17,413 bases of DNA, from assembly GCA_021793055.1 (NCBI GenBank), contig JAJYTL010000030.1:1-17413 (forward strand), given 5' to 3'. The position numbers were made by a program, and so were the translations under genes. The first letter of the stretch is position 1. Each line of letters begins with the position of its first letter. The stretch comes from Pseudomonadota bacterium (GTDB lineage: Bacteria > Pseudomonadota > Alphaproteobacteria > Ferrovibrionales > Ferrovibrionaceae). A model generated the notes under the pieces. It saw only the letters and a program-made list of their open reading frames with translations. It was not told where the DNA came from and did not search any database. Positions 6,259 through 16,253 of the stretch are shown one piece after another.

Positions 6259-6441
6259 ATGGTTGAGGAACCCATCATCATTCAGATGAACATCTCCCAT
6301 TACCGGGCGATGCTGGACCGCGATCTCGACGACCGGAAGCGTGCGCTGCTCGAGCGGTTGCTGGCCGAGGCGGAGAGCAACCTGGCGCGCGCGATCGCGG
6401 CGCGGCCTTGTGCCGGCGGCCGGCGGCCCGTTCCGCGCTGA
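6259..6441 (+). CDS. Small conserved-type alphaproteobacterial protein
   Basis: 60 residues. The ATG at 6259 is chosen because AACGGAG (6244-6250) sits eight bases upstream; longer in-frame starts lack this. The core NISHYRAMLDRDLDDRKRAL and LERLLAEAESNLARA resembles, from memory, a widespread family of very short proteins in Rhizobium-type bacteria (pattern NI.HYR.LL....D..R...L..LLAEEE.KL). The sequence predicts two short amphipathic helices and no membrane segment or export signal. The C-terminus is Arg/Pro-rich. It is convergent with tgt, whose stop is 27 bp away. Function unknown. Confidence 0.65.
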   Translation: MVEEPIIIQMNISHYRAMLDRDLDDRKRALLERLLAEAESNLARAIAARPCAGGRRPVPR

Positions 6442-6468
6442 GGCTTTCGGGATCGTGCTTCAAGTCCG

Positions 6469-7644
6469 CTAGCCGCCGTCGGCGGGATGCGGCGCCGCGT
6501 CCGCTGCCGCCGCGCCCGCCAGCGCCGCGATATCGCCGCCGGCCTCGCGGGCGGCAAATTCGGCCGCGAAGGCGGCCAGGCGGCCCGCGCCGATGGCCTC
6601 GCGCAGGGCGGCCATCAGATCCTGGTAATAGTGCAGGTTGTGGGTGGTGAGCAGGATCGCGCCGAGGATTTCCTTGGCCTTGACCAGATGGTGCAGATAG
6701 GCGCGGGAGAAGCCGCCGCAGGTCATGCAGCGGCAGTCGGAGTCGAGGGCGCGCGGATCGTCGGCGTGGCGGGCGTTGCGGATATTGACCGCGCCGCGGC
6801 GGGTAAAGGCCTGGCCGGTGCGGCCCGAGCGGGTCGGCAGCACGCAATCGAACATGTCGATGCCGCGTTGGACGGCGCCGACGAGATCGCTCGGCTTGCC
6901 GACGCCCATCAGGTAGCGCGGCTTTTCCGCCGGCAGGTGCGGCACCGTGACGTCGAGGACCTCGAACATCGCCGCCTGCCCCTCGCCGACCGCAAGCCCG
7001 CCCACGGCATAGCCGTCGAAATCGAGCGCCTTGAGGCCGGCCGCCGATTCGGCGCGAAGGTCGGGATAGACGCCGCCCTGGACGATGCCGAACAGGCCAT
7101 AGCCGTCGCGCGGGCGAAAGGCGTCGCGCGAGCGCTTGGCCCAGGCGAGCGAGAGCCGCATCGAGCGCGCCGCCTGTTCTTCGGTTGCCGGAAACGGCGT
7201 GCATTCGTCGAGCACCATGGTGATCGTCGAATCCAGGAGATGCTGCACCTCGATCGCGCGCTCGGGCGTCAAGTGCTGGCGGCTGCCGTCGAGATGCGAG
7301 CGGAAGGTGATGCCGGTTTCGTCGAGCGTGCGCAGTTCCGAGAGCGACATCGCCTGATAGCCGCCGGAATCGGTGAGGATCGGCCCCGGCCAGCGCATGA
7401 AGCGGCGCAGGCCGCCGAGCCGCGCGATGCGTTCCGCCCCCGGGCGCTGCATCAGGTGATAAGTGTTGCCGAGGATGATATCGGTGCCGGTCTCGCGCAC
7501 CGCGTCCGGCGTCATCGCCTTGACCGTCGCCTGCGTCCCGACCGGCATGAAGGCCGGCGTCAGCACCGGGCCGTGCGCGGTCGACAGCCGGCCGCAGCGG
7601 GCGGCGCCGTCGCGGGCCGCGATCTCGAAGCCGAAGCGGGTCAT
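6469..7644 (-). CDS. tgt: tRNA-guanine transglycosylase (queuosine insertion)
   Basis: Exchanges guanine 34 of GUN-anticodon tRNAs for preQ1, acting in the cytoplasm. 391 residues. Motifs seen: TDSGGYQ (catalytic Asp nucleophile/acid-base region), LDECTPFP (Asp and Cys of the preQ1 pocket), VGGLAVGE, MGVGKPSDLV, MFDCVLPTR (second catalytic Asp) and the zinc site CRCMTC with the downstream His in LTTHNLHYY. The pocket Tyr after DSGG, rather than Phe, is like the Zymomonas enzyme. The C-terminus has an Ala-rich tail of about 20 residues beyond the conserved core. The ATG at 7644 overlaps the queA stop by four bases (ATGA), indicating translational coupling and a shared message; the gene product acts right after QueA's substrate-forming step, since QueA modifies the inserted preQ1. 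Confidence 0.97.
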   Translation of the reverse strand: MTRFGFEIAARDGAARCGRLSTAHGPVLTPAFMPVGTQATVKAMTPDAVRETGTDIILGNTYHLMQRPGAERIARLGGLRRFMRWPGPILTDSGGYQAMSLSELRTLDETGITFRSHLDGSRQHLTPERAIEVQHLLDSTITMVLDECTPFPATEEQAARSMRLSLAWAKRSRDAFRPRDGYGLFGIVQGGVYPDLRAESAAGLKALDFDGYAVGGLAVGEGQAAMFEVLDVTVPHLPAEKPRYLMGVGKPSDLVGAVQRGIDMFDCVLPTRSGRTGQAFTRRGAVNIRNARHADDPRALDSDCRCMTCGGFSRAYLHHLVKAKEILGAILLTTHNLHYYQDLMAALREAIGAGRLAAFAAEFAAREAGGDIAALAGAAAADAAPHPADGG

Positions 7645-8687
7645 GTCGCGGCCTCCGGCGCGCGATGCAACAGGCAGGCATCGCCATAGGAATAGAAGCG
7701 ATAGCCAGCCGCGACCGCATGGCCATAGGCGGCGAGAATCGCCTCCCGCCCGGCCAAGGCCGAGACCAGCATCAGCAGCGTCGAGCGCGGTAGATGGAAA
7801 TTGGTGAGCAGAATATCCACCGCCTTGAAGCGATAGCCTGGGGTGATGAAAAGCCGCGTCTCGGCGGCGAAAGGCCGGACCGTGCCGTCGTCGGCCGCAG
7901 CACTTTCCAGAAGCCGCAGGCTGGTGGTGCCGATCGCGACGATGCGCCCGCCCGCCTCCCGCGTCGCGTTGATCGCCGTCGCCGTCGCGGCGTCGATCTC
8001 GCCCCATTCGGCATGCATGCGGTGGTCCGCCGTATCCTCGGCCTTGACCGGCAGGAAGGTGCCGGCGCCGACGTGCAAGGTGACGGCGACATGGCGAATG
8101 CCCTTTGCCGTCAAGCGCTCGAGCAGCGCAGGCGTGAAATGGAAGCCCGCCGTCGGCGCCGCGACGGCGCCACGCGCGCGCGCGAACACGGTCTGGTAAT
8201 CGCGCTGGTCGTGCGCGTCCTCGGGCCTTTGGCGGGCGATGTAGGGCGGCAGCGGCATGACGCCGTGTGCTTCGAGCGCCTGCCAGAACGCGGTGCCTTC
8301 CGACTCGAAGCGGAGGTGGATTTCGCCGTTGTCGCGCTTTTCCGCGACGCGGGCGGCGAAATTTTCCGCGAAGGCGATGACGTCGCCGGGCTTGAGCCGC
8401 CGACCCGGCCGCGCGAAGGCGGACCACAGGCCGGGGCCGAGCTTTTGATGCAGCGTGACCTCGATCCGCGCCGCGCCGCGGCGGCCGAACAGCCGCGCCG
8501 GAATGACGCGCGTGTCGTTGACCACGAGAAGATCGCCGGCGCGGAGCAACTCCGGCAGGTCTTGGATGCGGCGATCCTGGAGGTCGCCGCCTTCGAGCAC
8601 GAGAAGCCTTGCCGCCTCGCGCGGCTCCAGGGGCCGCGTCGCGATCAGCGCCGGCGGCAGCTCGTAGTCAAAGAGATCGACGCGCAT
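7641..8687 (-). CDS. queA: S-adenosylmethionine:tRNA ribosyltransferase-isomerase
   Basis: Transfers and isomerises the ribosyl part of SAM onto preQ1 in tRNA, giving epoxyqueuosine. 348 residues, the usual family length. Signatures: MRVDLFDYELPPALIATRP at the start, LVVNDTRVIPARLFG, GVMPLPPYI, DYQTVFA, GAVAAPTAGFHFT, TLHVGAGTFLPV, GTTSLRLLE and FHLPRSTLLMLVSA. The ATG at 8687 starts this conserved N-terminus. It follows coaD after a 105-bp gap on the same strand and overlaps tgt by four bases. In many alphaproteobacteria one or two peptidyl-prolyl isomerase genes lie between coaD and queA; none is present here. Confidence 0.97.
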   Translation of the reverse strand: MRVDLFDYELPPALIATRPLEPREAARLLVLEGGDLQDRRIQDLPELLRAGDLLVVNDTRVIPARLFGRRGAARIEVTLHQKLGPGLWSAFARPGRRLKPGDVIAFAENFAARVAEKRDNGEIHLRFESEGTAFWQALEAHGVMPLPPYIARQRPEDAHDQRDYQTVFARARGAVAAPTAGFHFTPALLERLTAKGIRHVAVTLHVGAGTFLPVKAEDTADHRMHAEWGEIDAATATAINATREAGGRIVAIGTTSLRLLESAAADDGTVRPFAAETRLFITPGYRFKAVDILLTNFHLPRSTLLMLVSALAGREAILAAYGHAVAAGYRFYSYGDACLLHRAPEAAT

Positions 8688-8792
8688 GGCGTTCTATCGT
8701 ATGCGGGCTATCGAATTCAGGCGAATGCGGGGTGGCGAAAGCGCCGGTCCCGCGGCAATTTCGTCGCGGCGGCTTCGTCGCGCCGGGCCGCC

Positions 8793-9310
8793 TTAAGCCC
8801 GGCCCGCGTCCTCGTTCTGCAACTGCTGCACACGCGCCAGAAGGCGCTCCGCGACCTGCGGCGAGACGAAGCTGCGGATATCGCCGTTCAACATGGCGAT
8901 CTCCTTGACCAGCCGCGACGAGATGAACTGGTGGTTGTCGGAGGCCATCAGGAACACGGTCTCGATATCCGGATTGAGGCGGGCGTTCATGCCCACCATC
9001 TGGAATTCGTATTCGAAGTCCGACACGGCGCGGAGGCCACGGATGATCATCTCGGCGCCGATCTCCATCGCCTTGTGCATCAGGAGCGTCGAGAAGGATT
9101 CGACCGCGATGTTGCGGCCGTCCAGACGCGCCACTTCCCCCCGCACCATGGCGACGCGCTCGTCGAGGTCGAAGAACGGCCCCTTGCCGGCGTTGACCGC
9201 GACGCCGATCACCAGCTTGTCCACCAGCTTGGCGGCGCGGGTGATGATGTCGTAGTGACCCTTGTGGATCGGGTCGAAAGTCCCGGGATAAAGCCCGATC
9301 CGTTCCCTGC

Positions 9311-9314
<4 letters not shown>
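8793..9314 (-). CDS. coaD: Phosphopantetheine adenylyltransferase
   Basis: Penultimate step of coenzyme A synthesis: ATP plus 4'-phosphopantetheine gives dephospho-CoA and pyrophosphate. 173 residues, slightly longer than the usual ~160. The nucleotidyltransferase signature YPGTFDPIHKGHYDII is at residues 9-24, with the HxGH-type motif as KGH. RGLRAVSDFEYEFQM and SRLVKEIA (ISSxxVKE loop) are further family marks. The start codon is GTG at 9314 and overlaps the gyrA stop (GTGA, 9311-9314), so the two genes are translationally coupled. Confidence 0.97.
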
Positions 9315-12097
<2,783 letters not shown>

Positions 12098-12151
12098 ACG
12101 GTTCTACCGGGACAGTGCAGGGGTGGCGAAAGGGCAAAAAGCGCCTGCGAA

Positions 12152-12180
12152 GGTATACAATGCCCAGGCCCAATGGGCAA
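12152..12180 (-). promoter_or_regulatory. Probable gyrA promoter with dyad in the spacer
   Basis: On the minus strand TTGCCC (12175-12180), a 17-bp spacer and TATACC (12152-12157) give a good housekeeping-type promoter. Transcription would start near 12145, leaving a leader of about 48 nt before the TTG. The spacer region contains the inverted repeat TGCCCA-N7-TGGGCA (12161-12179), which overlaps the -35 box and could be a repressor or supercoiling-sensitive element. The gap 12098-12241 holds no gene. Confidence 0.6.
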
Positions 12181-12241
12181 GCGCCGAGACCCCCGGGGAA
12201 GGGGTATTCAACTTGCTGAAATCTATGGGTGTTTTTGCGCC

Positions 12242-14374
12242 CTACGCGGTCTCGCACCAGCGCCGCCAGATGGCGCGGTAGGCGGCCTCGACGGCGCGCG
12301 CGTACTGCCCCGGATCGCCCGCCACGGAGGCCTCGATTCGCGGCCGGAGCGCGGCCCGGAGCAGGGCCAGCGGCGCCTTGCTCTCGGCCCGCGCCTTGGC
12401 CAGGGCGCGATAGCCCTCGAGGTCGTCGGCGATGAAGGTCTCGAGCTCGAGATGGCTCAAAATCGCGGTGCCGAGCCGCTCCGCCGGCGTGCGGCCCTTG
12501 AGGGTGATGACCGGAACCCCCATCGCAAGGCTCTCGAAGGTGGTGACGCCGCCGCCGTGCGGCCAGGGATCGAGCGCGATGTCGATCTCGTGATAGGTCT
12601 TGAGATGCGCCAGGCGCGTGCTCTTGCCGCGGAAGATCAGGCGTTCGGCGGCAATGCCGTGGGCCGCGAAGCGGCGGGCGTAATCGGTCCGGACGGCGGC
12701 TTCCGACAATTCCCGCGCCTTCAGCAACAGGCGCGAATCCGGCACCTCGTCGAGGATCGCGGCCCAGACCTCGATCACGCCGGGGGTGAGCTTGCCGAGG
12801 CGGTTGAGGCAGCCGAAGGTGGTGCGGCCGGTGGCCTTGCCGGGCAGCGGCCCGACCGCCGGCAGCTGGTCGATGCCATAGAAGGGAATGGCGCAGGGCA
12901 GATCGAGCACCTGCTCGGCCAGCAGGCTGCGGGATTCGGGCGGAATCAGCACCGGATCCGCGAGAACGTAGTCCATCGCCGCCAGGCCGGTGCCGGTGAC
13001 ATGGCCGAAGGCGCTGAGCGAGATCGGGGCCGGCCGCCGGGCGAAGGTCTTGAGCCGGTTGCCGGCGGTATGGCCGGAGAGATCGACCAGGATGTCGATG
13101 CCATCGGCGCGGATCTGCGCCGCCAGGGCGTCGTCGTCGAGGTTGCGGGTGTCGCGCCAGTGGTCGGCGGCGCGGCGGAAGCGCGCGGTCCAGCCATCCT
13201 CCTGCGTGACGCCGGAATAGCAGAATACCTCGAAGTTGCCGTGGTCGTGGTTCAGGAGCGGCGCGGCGAAGGCGAAGGCCGCCGAGTGCTCGCGGAAATC
13301 GGCCGAGACGTAGCCGATGCGAAGCCGCCGGCCAAGCTCGCGCGAATTGGCGAAATGGACATCGGCCGGCGTCGCGGGGCGGCCGAAACTCTCGTCCCAG
13401 GCGCGCCGCTCGGCCTGTTGCGCCGCCATGTCGGCGGCGGGGTCGAAATCGAGCGCGTGGATCAGGTTGCTGTGGGCCTCGGCGAAGGCTGGATTGAGGC
13501 GCAGCGCCCGGCGATAGTGCTGGATCGCCTCCGGCGAGCGGCCGAGGCGCTGCAGCACGTGGGCGAAGTTGTTTTCCGCGTCGGCCGAATCGGGATTGTG
13601 GGCGATCGCGGCCTCGGCGCTGGCGCGCGCCTGATCCAGCCGGCCGAGCCCGGTGAGCGCGGTCGCGCGGTTGCTGTAGGCGACGGCGTAGCCGGGATCG
13701 GCGGCGATGGCGTCGTCATAGGACTTGATCGCCTCCTGCAGGCGGCCGAGCTTTTGCAAGGCGATGCCGAGCGCGTTATGGGCGGCGGCGAAATCGGGCT
13801 TCGCCGTCACCGCCGCGGTATAGAAGCGGGCCGCCTCCTCGAAGCGGCCGGCGGCGTGGGCGAGGTGGCCGAGCCCGGCGAGCGCCTCGGCGAAGCCGGG
13901 GCGAACCTTGATCGCCGCTTCGTAGGCGTCCTTGGCGGCCTCGGGCTGGCCGGTCGTGGCCAGCAGATTGCCGAGGTTGTAGCGTGCCTCCGGATAGTCG
14001 GGCTGCAGCGCCAGGGCCTGGTTGTAGCAGGCGGTCGCCTCCTCGACGCGGCCGAGGCCGTGCAGCAGATTGCCGAGGCTGTTATAGGCCTCGACGAAAT
14101 CGGGGCGCGCGTTGATCAGGCGACGCAGGCATTCGGCGGCGGCCAGGGGCTCGCCCTTCTGGCGCAGCAACAGCGCGAGCAGATGCAGCGCCTCGCCATC
14201 GTCCGGCACCAGTTTGAGGACGGCGCGATAGACTTCCTCGGCGTCAGCGTAGCGGCCGGCGCGGTGATGGCTGAAGCCGGCGGCGAGCAGGCTGTGCGCC
14301 GCCTCGGCCGCGGGCGCGTCGTCGTCGCGGCTCTCGGCGGCCACTGGGAGCAATGCCATGAGATCGGAACCCAT
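12242..14374 (-). CDS. TPR-containing GT41 (SPINDLY/OGT-like) glycosyltransferase
   Basis: 710 residues. About eight tandem 34-residue TPR units run from residue 27 to 298 (for example EAYNSLGNLLHGLGRVEEAT, EARYNLGNLLATTGQPEAAK). They form a protein-binding superhelix. A linker leads to a two-lobed GT41 domain (about 350-690). Visible GT41 marks are LRIGYVSADFREHS (with His363 at the human OGT His498 place), VDLSGHTAGNRL, RPAPISLSAFGH, NRLGKLTP (Lys at the nucleotide-sugar-binding Lys842 place), IDIALDPWPHGGGVTTFESL, and GVPVITLKGRT. The family transfers GlcNAc or fucose from nucleotide sugar to Ser/Thr of proteins. No signal peptide, so cytoplasmic. The substrate is unknown. The ATG at 14374 has no clear ribosome-binding site; Met6 (14359) is an alternative. 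It lies between ssb and gyrA on the same strand. Confidence 0.92.
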   Translation of the reverse strand: MGSDLMALLPVAAESRDDDAPAAEAAHSLLAAGFSHHRAGRYADAEEVYRAVLKLVPDDGEALHLLALLLRQKGEPLAAAECLRRLINARPDFVEAYNSLGNLLHGLGRVEEATACYNQALALQPDYPEARYNLGNLLATTGQPEAAKDAYEAAIKVRPGFAEALAGLGHLAHAAGRFEEAARFYTAAVTAKPDFAAAHNALGIALQKLGRLQEAIKSYDDAIAADPGYAVAYSNRATALTGLGRLDQARASAEAAIAHNPDSADAENNFAHVLQRLGRSPEAIQHYRRALRLNPAFAEAHSNLIHALDFDPAADMAAQQAERRAWDESFGRPATPADVHFANSRELGRRLRIGYVSADFREHSAAFAFAAPLLNHDHGNFEVFCYSGVTQEDGWTARFRRAADHWRDTRNLDDDALAAQIRADGIDILVDLSGHTAGNRLKTFARRPAPISLSAFGHVTGTGLAAMDYVLADPVLIPPESRSLLAEQVLDLPCAIPFYGIDQLPAVGPLPGKATGRTTFGCLNRLGKLTPGVIEVWAAILDEVPDSRLLLKARELSEAAVRTDYARRFAAHGIAAERLIFRGKSTRLAHLKTYHEIDIALDPWPHGGGVTTFESLAMGVPVITLKGRTPAERLGTAILSHLELETFIADDLEGYRALAKARAESKAPLALLRAALRPRIEASVAGDPGQYARAVEAAYRAIWRRWCETA

Positions 14375-14495
14375 CCCCAGACCAGCGCAATCCCTTCTTG
14401 AAGCACGTCGAGGTTAAGCTTTGGTTAGCGCGGGGCGGGTTTCGCGCCAGGATGGCGCGGCCGGCGGCCGGAAGGTCAGGCGGGATTCGTCGGCG

Positions 14496-14978
14496 TCAGA
14501 ACGGAATCTCGTCGTCGAAGTCGGGCGCCTTGCCGCCGCCCGCGCCGCCGCCCGATCCGCCGCCGCCGCCGAAGCCGCCCACCGGCGGGCCGCTTTCGGC
14601 GAAGTCGGCGCCGCGGCCTTCGCCGCCGCGGCCGTCGAGCATGGTGAGCTCGCCGCGGAAGCGCGGCAGCACCACCTCGGTGGTGTATTTCTCCTGGCCC
14701 GATTGGTCGGTCCATTTCCGGGTCTGGAGCTGGCCCTCGATATAGACCTTGGCGCCCTTCTTGAGATACTGGCCGACGATCTTGACTAGGTTCTCGTTGA
14801 ACACCACGACGCGGTGCCATTCGGTGCGCTCGCGTCGCTCGCCCGATTGCCGGTCGCGCCAGGTTTCCGAGGTGGCGAGCGAGAAGGTGGCGATCTGGGT
14901 GCCGTCCTGGGTCGAGCGGATCTCGGGGTCACGGCCGAGATTGCCCACCAGAATCACCTTGTTCACGCTCCCGGCCAT
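14496..14978 (-). CDS. ssb: Single-stranded DNA-binding protein
   Basis: Binds single-stranded DNA in replication, recombination and repair, and recruits partners through its tail. 160 residues. The OB fold covers about 1-110 (SVNKVILVGNLGRDPEIR, TEWHRVVVFNENL, YLKKGAKVYIEGQLQTRKW). A disordered Gly-rich linker follows, then the acidic tip DFDDEIPF, which is the standard partner-docking peptide. GGGAG (14985-14989) precedes the ATG at 14978. Directly upstream sit the 20-bp repeats. In many alphaproteobacteria uvrA lies divergently beside ssb; here that neighbour is absent. Confidence 0.98.
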   Translation of the reverse strand: MAGSVNKVILVGNLGRDPEIRSTQDGTQIATFSLATSETWRDRQSGERRERTEWHRVVVFNENLVKIVGQYLKKGAKVYIEGQLQTRKWTDQSGQEKYTTEVVLPRFRGELTMLDGRGGEGRGADFAESGPPVGGFGGGGGSGGGAGGGKAPDFDDEIPF

Positions 14979-14990
14979 GATTGTCTCCCG

Positions 14991-15060
14991 TTGTCCCTGG
15001 CTAATATTTCTTGTCCCTGGCTAATATTTCTTGTCCCTGGCTAATATTTTCTGTCCCTGG
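14991..15060. repeat. 20-bp tandem repeat, 3.5 copies, upstream of ssb
   Basis: The unit, read toward ssb, is CCAGGGACAAGAAATATTAG. Copies occupy 14991-15010, 15011-15030 and 15031-15050 (last base changed), with a half copy at 15051-15060. The first two are identical. The array ends 12 bp from the ssb ATG, just upstream of its ribosome-binding site. The 20-bp period is close to two helical turns, so repeated sites would face the same side of the DNA. Confidence 0.95.
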
Positions 15061-15072
15061 TGCCCATGACAA
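15043..15072 (-). promoter_or_regulatory. Possible ssb promoter overlapping the repeats
   Basis: On the minus strand TTGTCA (15067-15072), an 18-bp spacer and AATATT (15043-15048) make a plausible promoter. Its -10 box would come from the outermost repeat copy, placing the inner copies in a leader of roughly 57 nt. Each copy carries the same AATATT, so alternative -10 boxes are possible. Weak evidence. Confidence 0.35.
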
Positions 15073-15598
15073 ATCAATGGGTTAGGCAAAACCGCTTCTG
15101 GTTTTGCTCCAAAGATTCAAAAAAACGCCATTTCCAAGTTTCCAGCCCGGACGTCTTGTCCCTCTCGCTCTGCGCCGCCCAAGAGACAATAGCGGGGCGC
15201 CTGCGTCAACCGGAGTTAGCAAGGTGCGCACGTTGGCCAGCCGATTTGCCTTACAGCTGTTCTTCGGCCGGTCTTATGCGCGCTCACTTATTGATTGCCA
15301 CTCTGGCCTTGCCTCAAGCGGCATGGGCTGACGCAGAGGGCGAACCTTGGCGAAGAAATCGCCCGGCCAGGGATTTCAGGCTTTCCTTTTCTGGTTTGTC
15401 CGTGGCTTCACGTGCCACTTATTAGGTGTGCTTCTCGCCGCCGGGGGCTCCCGCGACCTTGCTGCCGATTCGCACACGACTGAACCCCTCCTGCTTTACT
15501 TTGCTCATCTGACAATGGAAACGGCGCGAGTGGGTGCATCCCGTCAAAGGGTTCCCTGCCGGCTAGACGGCAAGTAATGCATCTTTGGCGGAAGTATG

Positions 15599-15627
15599 TT
15601 CTTGTTTTGTTCGGTCAGCCTTGCTAG
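15599..15627 (+). promoter_or_regulatory. Possible promoter of the 70-residue protein gene
   Basis: TTCTTG (15599-15604), a 17-bp spacer and TGCTAG (15622-15627) would start transcription near 15634, three bases before the ATG at 15637. With no ribosome-binding site in that stretch, a leaderless or near-leaderless message would result. The hexamers are only moderate matches. Confidence 0.35.
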
Positions 15628-15636
15628 CCTCTCTGC

Positions 15637-15849
15637 ATGGTGATCGAGGCGGAACCGCTACGTCCGGCGACAGAGTCGGAACTCAGAGAGGCGCTGTCCT
15701 TTGCGCTGCTCTATCGCGACGGCAAAAGGCACCGCGGCGGCGATGAGATGATGGCGAATATCACCGCCGAACGGCTGGTCGAGTTTCTCGAACGCAGCGG
15801 CTTCGTGGTGATGAAGAAGCCGCCGCCGAATCTTCATCGGACGGGCTGA
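15637..15849 (+). CDS. Small conserved-type hypothetical protein
   Basis: 70 residues: helical N-terminal part (LRPATESELREALSFALLY), a basic stretch (RDGKRHRGGDEMM), then MANITAERLVEFLERSGFVVMKKPP. From memory this order (a REAL-type helix, a K/R-R-H-x-GDE/ADE centre, ITAxRLVEHLExxGFVVM) recurs in short proteins of unknown role from many alphaproteobacteria, often in accessory DNA. No signal peptide or membrane segment, so cytoplasmic. No Shine-Dalgarno precedes the ATG; a GTG lies one codon later. It is followed after 150 bp by another small plus-strand gene. Confidence 0.65.
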   Translation: MVIEAEPLRPATESELREALSFALLYRDGKRHRGGDEMMANITAERLVEFLERSGFVVMKKPPPNLHRTG

Positions 15850-15888
15850 GGAATGAACCAAGGGGTTCAGGTACCGCTGATGTATCCA

Positions 15889-15906
15889 CCGGCCTGGGAA
15901 GGCCGG
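15889..15906. other. Short perfect hairpin between two small genes
   Basis: CCGGCCT-GGGA-AGGCCGG forms a 7-bp stem with a 4-nt loop, 40 bp after the 70-residue gene stops. It is not followed by a T-run, so it is at most a weak terminator or a message-stabilising hairpin. Confidence 0.4.
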
Positions 15907-15999
15907 AATTATCCGGTTCGTGCCAGACCGCTCAGGGCCAGAGCCGCCCCTGTCCGCATCCCTCAAGGGTATCCCGGATTGAAGAAGGAGGTCGCCGCC

Positions 16000-16194
16000 A
16001 TGCCGACCAAGACCGAAGCGCACATCGCCGATATCCTTGGATGGATGTGGTTCGCCACCGTCATCCTCGCTATCCTATACGGTAGTGTCATGTCACTCGC
16101 CGTGGTGACCGGCATTGGCATCGCCGCAGCGGCAGCGTACTTGGAGTACAAGTACCAGCGGCGCCCCGAGATGATTCACGGGAGGGGCCGCTAG
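16000..16194 (+). CDS. Small membrane protein, hypothetical
   Basis: 64 residues. The ATG at 16000 is chosen because AAGAAGGAGG (15982-15991) lies eight bases upstream; an in-frame ATG at 15853 would add 49 residues with no family-like pattern and no ribosome-binding site. A hydrophilic start (MPTKTEAHIADILG) leads to a continuous hydrophobic region (about 14-50, WMWFATVILAILYGSVMSLA then VVTGIGIAAAAAY). This could be two short helices with a hairpin turn or one long helix. The C-terminus is basic (EYKYQRRPEMIHGRGR), which suggests a cytoplasmic tail. Function not recognised. Confidence 0.65.
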   Translation: MPTKTEAHIADILGWMWFATVILAILYGSVMSLAVVTGIGIAAAAAYLEYKYQRRPEMIHGRGR

Positions 16195-16201
16195 AATCCC
16201 C

Positions 16202-16235
16202 GGCGGACAGGCTTCTGCAAAGCGCCTTGTCCGCC
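16202..16235. terminator. Possible bidirectional terminator hairpin between convergent genes
   Basis: GGCGGACA (16202-16209) pairs perfectly with TGTCCGCC (16228-16235), and the stem can be extended by two more G-C pairs with one bulge. It sits between the stop codons of the convergent membrane-protein and HTH genes. No T-run follows on either strand, so its terminator role is inferred from position only. Confidence 0.4.
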
Positions 16236-16253
16236 CCCTGCCCCAATCGAGGC

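Larger units (their letters stand above)
14979..15636. other. Gene-free ssb upstream region
   Basis: 658 bp without a recognisable gene; the open frames present have no ribosome-binding site, signal or family-like pattern. The left end holds the ssb ribosome-binding site and the 20-bp repeats. Next to them are two dyads: CCCAT/ATGGG (15063-15067 and 15077-15081) and GCAAAACC/GGTTTTGC (15086-15093 and 15100-15107, 6-nt loop). The remainder is AT-richer than the housekeeping block and could be decayed coding sequence, but I cannot name a parent gene. Confidence 0.5.

Noticed and set aside
6469..8427. A minus-strand frame of 652 codons spanning tgt and part of queA
   Set aside because: It is the tgt frame extended upstream into an out-of-frame reading of queA. 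The real tgt start is the ATG at 7644 overlapping the queA stop.
14361..14369. A second AGATCGGAA match that could hint at a chimeric adapter join
   Set aside because: It lies inside the start of the GT41 gene in frame, and a 9-base match by chance is not rare at this window size. No break in homology is visible here, unlike at bases 1-9.
14991..15060. CRISPR array
   Set aside because: The units are directly adjacent with no spacers and only 20 bp long, so this is a simple tandem repeat.
15060..15577. Overlapping plus-strand frames as genes, one with a signal-like stretch
   Set aside because: No ribosome-binding site, overlapping frames in all phases, and no family-like sequence.
15853..15999. 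N-terminal extension of the small membrane protein
   Set aside because: The ATG at 16000 has an excellent ribosome-binding site, while the extension contains a hairpin and reads as low-information sequence.
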